From NCBI GenBank assembly GCA_013299105.1, contig JAAFJY010000004.1, forward strand, positions 82,413 through 146,412: a DNA stretch of 64,000 nucleotides, read 5' to 3'. Of this stretch, positions 54,779-63,560 are shown piece after piece (position 1 is the stretch's first letter; every line of letters starts with the position of its first letter). Position numbers and translations under genes: made by a program. The notes under the pieces were generated by a model. The model was not told the DNA's origin. It saw only the letters and a program-made list of their open reading frames with translations, and did not search any database. The DNA comes from Chitinophagales bacterium (lineage in GTDB: Bacteria; Bacteroidota; Bacteroidia; Chitinophagales; Saprospiraceae).

Positions 54779-56332
54779 ATGAAACAATTACCAACTGGAG
54801 TACAGAGTTTCGAATTGATCCGCAGCACGGACATGCTGTATGTGGACAAAACCAAGGAAATCGGACAATTGCTGAAAGGGAGTAATTACAACTTCCTTTC
54901 CAGGCCCCGTCGTTTCGGCAAATCACTGACCCTTTCTACCATCCAATGTATTTTTGAAGGCAAAAAAGAACTGTTCAAAGACTTGTGGATCGAAAATAAC
55001 TGGGATTGGTCGAAGCTATATCCAGTTATTCACTTGTCATTCAATTTGCTGAATTACAAGGACAATCAACTGGAAAAGGCTTTGTGTAAGTTTTTAGACA
55101 AGCAAGCCCAACGTTTTGGTTTGCACCTAGATGAAACCAATTCCAAAGAAAAGTTGAGCGAGTTGATCCTGGCAATCAATGCCTTGGGCACACCAGTAGT
55201 TTTTTTGGTGGACGAATACGACAAACCCCTGATCGATTACCTCGACAAAGAAGAACTGGACCAGGCCAAAATCAATCGCAGCATCCTTAAAAACTTCTAT
55301 GGCGGCCTCAAGTCCAGTGAAGTGCAGTTGGCTTTGCGCTTTTTTATGATCACGGGGGTTTCAAAATTCAGCCAGGTCAGCTTGTTCTCGGATTTGAACT
55401 ACTTGGCCGATTTGAGCTTCGACCCGGCCTTCAACAAGTTGGTAGGCTACACCCAGGAAGAGTTGCTGGCATACTTTGGGGAATACATCGAAAAACTAAC
55501 CCAAACCCTTGCTCCAATCAGCAGAGCGGAATTGCTGGAGTTGATTCGAGTACAGTACAATGGGTACAGCTGGGATGGGGTGCAAAAAGTGTACAATCCT
55601 TTTCTGATCCTGATGTTATTCCAACAACAAAGGTTTGGAGATTTTTGGTTTCAAAGCGGCACACCTACTTTTTTGGTCAAGGTGTTGAAAGAGCAACACC
55701 TCTATAAGATTGACGAGATTCAAGTGCCAGAAATCCTTTTCAACAGTTACGACCTAGAAAACCTGGATGCCAAGGTGTTGATGTTTCAGACGGGCTACCT
55801 GACGATCAAAAACATTGACTGGCGAAGGAAACGCTTTACCTTGGGCTATCCCAATCAAGAAGTTGAAGACGCGCTGAACAATTACCTCATTGGCAATTTG
55901 CTCAATCGCCTGCCAGCCGACTCCTTGCAGCCCGTTTTGCTCCTGGAAGAGGGTTTTTTGCACAATGACCTGCAAAAAGTCATCACTGTCATCAATTCCT
56001 TGCTCAAAGACATTCCCAGTAATTTGCTGGATGACAAAACCGAACATTTTTACCACGCCCTGGTGCATTTGCACTTCCGTTATTTGGGTTCTTCTTTGGA
56101 CAGCGAAGTGCATACCTCCAACGGGCGCATGGACGCAGTGGTACAAACCGATAGCCATGTGTTTATCATTGAGTTTAAAATGAACGTACCCGCACAAGTG
56201 GGTTTGGACCAGATTTTAGCCAAAAAATATGCCGACAAATACCGTTTGAGCAATAAGCCGATCCTGGGGGTCGGCATCAGTTTTGATACCGTAAAGAAAG
56301 CGGTGATGGATTGGGTGGTGCAAGAGGTGTGA
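54779..56332 (+). CDS. AAA-ATPase-like / PD-(D/E)XK nuclease fusion (DUF1703 type), second paralogue
   Basis: A 517-residue paralogue of the protein at 27122. Walker A is SRPRRFGKS (residues 41-49) and Walker B VVFLVDEYD (about 139-147); ITGVSKFSQVSLFSDL follows. The C-terminal nuclease keeps SNGRMDAVVQT (Asp near 450) and FIIEFKM (E-x-K near 463). ATG 54779 was chosen because it aligns with the start of the first copy. A family A element begins 22 bp after the stop codon, and the CRISPR leader lies beyond it. A defence role is not shown; the proximity may be chance. Confidence 0.85.
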   Translation: MKQLPTGVQSFELIRSTDMLYVDKTKEIGQLLKGSNYNFLSRPRRFGKSLTLSTIQCIFEGKKELFKDLWIENNWDWSKLYPVIHLSFNLLNYKDNQLEKALCKFLDKQAQRFGLHLDETNSKEKLSELILAINALGTPVVFLVDEYDKPLIDYLDKEELDQAKINRSILKNFYGGLKSSEVQLALRFFMITGVSKFSQVSLFSDLNYLADLSFDPAFNKLVGYTQEELLAYFGEYIEKLTQTLAPISRAELLELIRVQYNGYSWDGVQKVYNPFLILMLFQQQRFGDFWFQSGTPTFLVKVLKEQHLYKIDEIQVPEILFNSYDLENLDAKVLMFQTGYLTIKNIDWRRKRFTLGYPNQEVEDALNNYLIGNLLNRLPADSLQPVLLLEEGFLHNDLQKVITVINSLLKDIPSNLLDDKTEHFYHALVHLHFRYLGSSLDSEVHTSNGRMDAVVQTDSHVFIIEFKMNVPAQVGLDQILAKKYADKYRLSNKPILGVGISFDTVKKAVMDWVVQEV

Positions 56333-56354
56333 GACCGCCAGCCAAGTGTTATAA

Positions 56355-56658
56355 GTGACAAGCCACGAATAACCCTTACCAAAGTAGCAACTGCGTACTT
56401 TATAGATTATGCCCCCGCTGCGCGAGGCCGTTTTTAGCACGCGGATAAAATTGGGTTTGGGTGTGTTTGTTTGGGTGTGAGTGTGAGAAAACCCCGTTTT
56501 CAAGTGATCGGAGACGAAAGTTAAAGCTCGAAGCCCCCACACTCGAACTCACACTTACACACGACACACTCATTCTTGCGGATTTCCAGCATGACGTTGA
56601 CCGTTACATTGACTTACGTGTGTCTTAAAACTGGTAAGGTTTATTTTTGAACCGTTAC
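56355..56658 (-). repeat. Dispersed element family A, copy A4 (reverse)
   Basis: GTGACAAGCCACGAATAACCC at the left and GGTTTATTTTTGAACCGTTAC at the right are the family A ends in reverse orientation. The hairpin is present (CCCCGC-TGC-GCGAGG, one mispair). Confidence 0.85.
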
Positions 56659-56939
56659 TAACTGAATTTTTTTGAGCAATTCCATTTTTTCTCTTATATT
56701 TACCCAATCAAGTTCTTTGATAAGGCTGGAAAATACCGCTGAGGCAGCAGCTAATCGTCCAACGATGGGGACACCACTGCTTTTATTTTAAGTCGCAACT
56801 TTCCTGCATGGGCATGGCAAAGGAAGAGCGAAAAACCAATCAATCCATGAGAATAAAGACATATTCTTGCGTTCCCGGATTTGTTTTTTGAGTCATTTGT
56901 AACATGTATTGTGGCATCAATCCGTATGATACACATTAC

Positions 56940-57197
56940 GATTTAGACCTAAAACAAAAAAGGTGGGGAAATGACAATTCTCGTGCCAAATAAAATTTGG
57001 TGAATTTCAGAAAACTTTGATAACCAGCGCATTAGATGATACATATACTCCAATTTGCAAATGATGGGCAGCCGGAGGTGCGCGAAATTTTCAAAGCTTT
57101 ATGTGTAATGTATTTTTATGTTACATGTAATATGACAATTATCGGCGTTTTGTTTAACGATAAACGATTGGTTTTTAGTTTTTTACAAAATTCAAGG
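56940..57197 (+). promoter_or_regulatory. AT-rich CRISPR leader candidate
   Basis: The 250 bp directly before the first repeat are AT-rich, with T-runs close to the array (GGTTTTTAGTTTTTTACAAA), a perfect palindrome TTACATGTAA at 57121-57130 and no coding frame. The other side of the array is a GC-richer dispersed repeat, so this side is the better leader. The stretch 56659-56940 between element A4 and the leader holds nothing recognisable. Confidence 0.6.
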
Positions 57198-60100
57198 GTA
57201 GGAGAGTAGTCCAAAATTGATGGGGACTGCGACCTTTAACTACATTCCAGTTGAAAAAATTTTCCATGTAGGAGAGTAGTCCAAAATTGATGGGGACTGC
57301 GACTTATAGTACCACCCTTTTAGGGTTATTTTTGTTGTAGGAGAGTAGTCCAAAATTGATGGGGACTGCGACTCAAATTTTAACCGAAATTACTTGCTGG
57401 CTCTTCGTAGGAGAGTAGTCCAAAATTGATGGGGACTGCGACATTTTGCCTCCTTCCAAGGCGACCAAAAGACGAGTAGGAGAGTAGTCCAAAATTGATG
57501 GGGACTGCGACAACCCAAATGGTAACGTCGAAGTCCCTCCACTCAAGTAGGAGAGTAGTCCAAAATTGATGGGGACTGCGACTTTCTATTGCTACTTTCA
57601 TTTGGTTTGTTTTCGTGTAGGAGAGTAGTCCAAAATTGATGGGGACTGCGACCAAATGTTTTCGCCGTTATAGTACCACCCTTTGTAGGAGAGTAGTCCA
57701 AAATTGATGGGGACTGCGACCAGCCATGATACGTTTTTTGATGGTGGAAAAATGTAGGAGAGTAGTCCAAAATTGATGGGGACTGCGACATACACTTTCA
57801 TTCTTGTAGTTTTGTGGTTAAGTAGGAGAGTAGTCCAAAATTGATGGGGACTGCGACAGTACCAACCAAAGCTCCGCTAACAAAAGCTTCGTAGGAGAGT
57901 AGTCCAAAATTGATGGGGACTGCGACTTTTTGTCTGCATCTAGTTTTGCCAACCAGATTCGTAGGAGAGTAGTCCAAAATTGATGGGGACTGCGACAATT
58001 CTTTATGGTAGAAAAATGAAGCAGTTTACGTAGGAGAGTAGTCCAAAATTGATGGGGACTGCGACGTTTCTTCCGCCTTATAGGCGAGGTCAAAATGGAA
58101 GTAGGAGAGTAGTCCAAAATTGATGGGGACTGCGACTTCCTTCTATTTCTATTGCTACTTTCATTTGGTGTAGGAGAGTAGTCCAAAATTGATGGGGACT
58201 GCGACGGTTTCCTTGATGAGGGTAAGTCCCTCTGTATGGGTAGGAGAGTAGTCCAAAATTGATGGGGACTGCGACGATAGGTGATTTTGCTCCGGTCGGT
58301 GCTGGTTGTAGGAGAGTAGTCCAAAATTGATGGGGACTGCGACAAACATTGGTGGTGGCTTTGCCAACCACTCCAATCGTAGGAGAGTAGTCCAAAATTG
58401 ATGGGGACTGCGACTATAAATTTAATACTAATATTTTATTTAAAAAAAGTAGGAGAGTAGTCCAAAATTGATGGGGACTGCGACGAATCTTCACAGAAAG
58501 CGCCGTAAAGACCGCATCTGTAGGAGAGTAGTCCAAAATTGATGGGGACTGCGACAACTAATGTAGGTTTCCTGCCTAATAGGCTAAGTAGGAGAGTAGT
58601 CCAAAATTGATGGGGACTGCGACTTCTTCAGTTCGCCAATCCGCCTTATTCCACCTTGGTAGGAGAGTAGTCCAAAATTGATGGGGACTGCGACAGATCA
58701 ATGCATACCTGAACGACTGGGTGCGCGCGTAGGAGAGTAGTCCAAAATTGATGGGGACTGCGACGCAAGCGGGATCAATTCGATCTCTTCTTCCAATACG
58801 TAGGAGAGTAGTCCAAAATTGATGGGGACTGCGACAAGTCGTTTTCGATTTTGCCTTCAAACACGCTGCGGTAGGAGAGTAGTCCAAAATTGATGGGGAC
58901 TGCGACGATCGTTCATCTGATTGTTTTTGGTTTTTAAATGTAGGAGAGTAGTCCAAAATTGATGGGGACTGCGACGATCACCCGGTCAAGTTCCGAGGGG
59001 TCGAGCGTGTAGGAGAGTAGTCCAAAATTGATGGGGACTGCGACGGTTTTCTCTGTGTGAAATCTCGTTGTGTACTGGTAGGAGAGTAGTCCAAAATTGA
59101 TGGGGACTGCGACATCTAAGGGTATAGACCAAGCTAAAACTGTACAGGTAGGAGAGTAGTCCAAAATTGATGGGGACTGCGACACATTTCGCAGTCGCCC
59201 ATGTTCGTTTCGTAAGTAGGAGAGTAGTCCAAAATTGATGGGGACTGCGACAATTAGCATTGTAGGTGCTTCTAAACTCAGTCAACGTAGGAGAGTAGTC
59301 CAAAATTGATGGGGACTGCGACGATATTACAACCCTTGTTTTAGTGGAGTGTTTGTGGTAGGAGAGTAGTCCAAAATTGATGGGGACTGCGACCTTCTTC
59401 GTCCGTAAGGGACGGCATTGTATTGCCGTAGGAGAGTAGTCCAAAATTGATGGGGACTGCGACTCCTTCCATGCTCGGCTTTAGCTAATGGCTAAGCGTA
59501 GGAGAGTAGTCCAAAATTGATGGGGACTGCGACGTTTTTCTGTAATTAATTGTAGAAGGCGATCGATCGTAGGAGAGTAGTCCAAAATTGATGGGGACTG
59601 CGACGTGAGTGGTGGTGGATGTAGTTTTTGCCATGATGTGTAGGAGAGTAGTCCAAAATTGATGGGGACTGCGACCGATGCTAAAACTTGTTTTCATTTT
59701 CTTTCATTTGTAGGAGAGTAGTCCAAAATTGATGGGGACTGCGACGATGGTCCATTTGCGGGCAAGGATTGCTCCGCCCAGTAGGAGAGTAGTCCAAAAT
59801 TGATGGGGACTGCGACTTACCACTGGCGTCCAAAAGACCAATCTCCCCAAGTAGGAGAGTAGTCCAAAATTGATGGGGACTGCGACATCATACTGTAAAT
59901 CGAGGCGCTGAGACTGGAGTGTAGGAGAGTAGTCCAAAATTGATGGGGACTGCGACAAACAGGATTCTTGAAAGATTTCATTGTCGTTGGTAGGAGAGTA
60001 GTCCAAAATTGATGGGGACTGCGACACCAGCGAGGCCACCAATAATGGCGGCAATGATTGTAGGAGAGTAGTCCAAAATTGATGGGGACTGCGACCGATG

Positions 60101-63100
60101 GGAACAACTACTCCGCGCAATTCAGCGCGTAGGAGAGTAGTCCAAAATTGATGGGGACTGCGACACCAGTTGTACACCTTTTTCGGTGTCAATTGTGAGT
60201 AGGAGAGTAGTCCAAAATTGATGGGGACTGCGACAGGTCAGCAAAAAACTGATCATTATCAATAGAGTGTAGGAGAGTAGTCCAAAATTGATGGGGACTG
60301 CGACAATTTCGCCAATCGCCTAATTCCACCTTGGCAGGTAGGAGAGTAGTCCAAAATTGATGGGGACTGCGACGATTGAAGCGCGATCAAAAGCGCGAAG
60401 AAGAAGGGTAGGAGAGTAGTCCAAAATTGATGGGGACTGCGACAGTTTGTGATCTCGGGAGCAGTGACCAGCAGCCCGTAGGAGAGTAGTCCAAAATTGA
60501 TGGGGACTGCGACGGATGTTCTGTTGGTAGGTGCTGTTGTCGATATGTAGGAGAGTAGTCCAAAATTGATGGGGACTGCGACACTACTACATACCTCGAT
60601 CACATTGTTGAGGATGTAGGAGAGTAGTCCAAAATTGATGGGGACTGCGACATGTCCAATCCCCCATTGGGTGCATCGCAGCACTGTAGGAGAGTAGTCC
60701 AAAATTGATGGGGACTGCGACGGTATTGTGAGTTGATTGATGACAACCAAATGTGTAGGAGAGTAGTCCAAAATTGATGGGGACTGCGACCCTTCGATGC
60801 TGTAGCATTCGCCACGATCAAGGAGTAGGAGAGTAGTCCAAAATTGATGGGGACTGCGACTATTCTGTTTTTAATTTTCTCTTTTTCTTCTGGGTAGGAG
60901 AGTAGTCCAAAATTGATGGGGACTGCGACGAACATTAGTGTTGACAGTCCGGTCGGGCTATCTTTGTAGGAGAGTAGTCCAAAATTGATGGGGACTGCGA
61001 CAATTATGGTGATTACCATTAAATCTAGGACCAAGTAGGAGAGTAGTCCAAAATTGATGGGGACTGCGACTCATAGTGAGCTCCCATTGAAGACACTGCT
61101 TTTGTAGGAGAGTAGTCCAAAATTGATGGGGACTGCGACTCAGTAAAATACTAAAAACTAGTTGCAAAGCCAGCGTAGGAGAGTAGTCCAAAATTGATGG
61201 GGACTGCGACAATTTTGTGACGTTAGAGACGATACTCCTCGGTCGTAGGAGAGTAGTCCAAAATTGATGGGGACTGCGACGTTACCAATTAGGATCGTAG
61301 TATTCGCCTCGATGTAGGAGAGTAGTCCAAAATTGATGGGGACTGCGACGACTGTGCCGTCTTTCACCATACGGCCATAAGGTAGGAGAGTAGTCCAAAA
61401 TTGATGGGGACTGCGACAGTTATACACCCTTTTTGGAATAACCTTTTGCTGTAGGAGAGTAGTCCAAAATTGATGGGGACTGCGACGACCCTACAAAAAC
61501 CCGGTGCTTTTCTCCAAGTTGTAGGAGAGTAGTCCAAAATTGATGGGGACTGCGACACTTCTACCTCATTGGTTTGGAGGAATCGGTAGTAGGAGAGTAG
61601 TCCAAAATTGATGGGGACTGCGACATGCTACCGATCCTACGGTGCTTTTTTTCCTTGTGTAGGAGAGTAGTCCAAAATTGATGGGGACTGCGACAGAATG
61701 ATTTCATCCACTCGATCCGCTGTTGGAGTAGGAGAGTAGTCCAAAATTGATGGGGACTGCGACTTTGCTGCTTGACGGTCTTGCATGTACATTGCTTGTA
61801 GGAGAGTAGTCCAAAATTGATGGGGACTGCGACTGTCGGCGGCGAGGTCAAACGTGATGTTGATTTGCGTAGGAGAGTAGTCCAAAATTGATGGGGACTG
61901 CGACAACCTTGCGAATTGCCCCGTCAACCCAGGGCTGTAGGAGAGTAGTCCAAAATTGATGGGGACTGCGACGTATCGGACAAATACATCGCCCCCGAAA
62001 TCGGCAAGTAGGAGAGTAGTCCAAAATTGATGGGGACTGCGACCTCCAGTATACTTTGCCACCTTTTGTGAGGTAGTAGGAGAGTAGTCCAAAATTGATG
62101 GGGACTGCGACGGTTGAACTTTCCGTAGCGTAAGCTGCGGTAGCCGTAGGAGAGTAGTCCAAAATTGATGGGGACTGCGACGGTTTTGTCCTGGCTCATC
62201 TTTCGATGGTTTTGAAGTAGGAGAGTAGTCCAAAATTGATGGGGACTGCGACTCTTCTTTTGCGATTGCAGCGGCGCACCGCTGGTAGGAGAGTAGTCCA
62301 AAATTGATGGGGACTGCGACACGACAAGGCAAACGCCGTGGCCACCGGCATTTGGTAGGAGAGTAGTCCAAAATTGATGGGGACTGCGACGGCTGGGTTA
62401 CTGCTCAGCTCTACCGAGCCGTAGTAGGAGAGTAGTCCAAAATTGATGGGGACTGCGACGCTCTCCTCCAAAGTTGGAAGTGGGATTGGCTGGTAGGAGA
62501 GTAGTCCAAAATTGATGGGGACTGCGACCCGATCGACTGAGCAATCTCAGTCGATACAAAGTAGGAGAGTAGTCCAAAATTGATGGGGACTGCGACACAT
62601 ACCAAGCCAGTGCGGTCTGGTTGTCGGTCAGTAGGAGAGTAGTCCAAAATTGATGGGGACTGCGACAAATCCCCTTGGACAGAGTGCTCTGTGGATCCTT
62701 GTAGGAGAGTAGTCCAAAATTGATGGGGACTGCGACGAATTATTTTCATGGTGAAAAGTTTAAAAGTTAAAGTAGGAGAGTAGTCCAAAATTGATGGGGA
62801 CTGCGACAATTGTGCCCTAAATTTTCACCCTCGTAAACAAAGTAGGAGAGTAGTCCAAAATTGATGGGGACTGCGACTTTTAGCCTTGGCAAGACCCACC
62901 GAAAGGGTAGGGTAGGAGAGTAGTCCAAAATTGATGGGGACTGCGACTAGTCCAGTAGCATCCTCCCAAGGGGCTACTATGTAGGAGAGTAGTCCAAAAT
63001 TGATGGGGACTGCGACATATACACTTTCCCTTCTTCAGGGAAAAGTATGTGTAGGAGAGTAGTCCAAAATTGATGGGGACTGCGACTTACAACTCCTTCA

Positions 63101-63437
63101 CGAGTTGGCTCTAAAAAATTTGTAGGAGAGTAGTCCAAAATTGATGGGGACTGCGACAATGATATCCATCGGCTGGTTTTTTGCACTCCTGGTAGGAGAG
63201 TAGTCCAAAATTGATGGGGACTGCGACAAAGAGCATTTTCATAAAATATGGTTTAGTGATGGTAGGAGAGTAGTCCAAAATTGATGGGGACTGCGACGGG
63301 GGGGGCTAGATGAAGGTTGGAGGTTCTTCCTGTAGGAGAGTAGTCCAAAATTGATGGGGACTGCGACAAATGGTGCTGCTCCAAGGCTCGAACTTGGATG
63401 CGTAGGAGAGTAGTCCAAAATTGATGGGGACTGCGAC
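57198..63437 (+). CRISPR. CRISPR array: 90 repeats, 89 spacers, type VI-A-like repeat
   Basis: I counted 90 copies of a 36-nt repeat, with unit spacings of 68-72 bp and spacers of 32-36 nt. The repeat opens GTAGGAGAGTAGTCC, has AAAATTGAT in the middle and closes GGGGACTGCGAC. All copies I read are identical, including the first and the last. AGTCC (nt 11-15) can pair with GGACT (nt 27-31). From memory, the second half closely matches repeats of Cas13a systems (Leptotrichia, Paludibacter), where the repeat lies 5' of the guide; that orientation agrees with a leader on the left. No cas1, cas2 or effector gene is in the window. Minus-strand frames running through the array are artefacts of the stop-free repeat. 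Confidence 0.97.
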
Positions 63438-63469
63438 AGTTCATGTTACACTCATGTGATCAAATACAA

Positions 63470-63560
63470 GGTCCGCAAAGATGCAAGCAATGTTATGGTC
63501 AACATCGTGTTGGTAATCCGTGAAAAACCGTGTAACCCGTGTAATCCGCGTGCTAAAAAA
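63470..63560 (+). repeat. Family A core abutting the CRISPR array
   Basis: GGTCAACATCGTGTTGGTAAT, then ATCCGTGAAAAACCGTG and ATCCGCGTGCTAAAAAA follow the last CRISPR repeat by about 35 bp. This is the family A core without its left end. Confidence 0.6.

Noticed and set aside
57198..63437. Type VI-B (Cas13b) assignment of the array, using the repeat in reverse orientation
   Set aside because: The reverse complement shares an ATTTTGGA word with some Cas13b repeats, but lacks their GTTG...CAAC ends. The plus-strand fit to Cas13a repeats and the left-hand leader are better.
57198..63437. Type I-C or I-E assignment
   Set aside because: The 36-nt length and the absence of a GTGGATTGAAAC-type 3' end do not fit.
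57380..63444. Many minus-strand open frames with recurring SPHQFWTTLL, PINFGLLSY and QSPSILDYSPT segments, up to 244 codons
   Set aside because: These are the three translations of the CRISPR repeat, which has no stop codon on that strand; the variable parts are spacers. Not a repeat protein.
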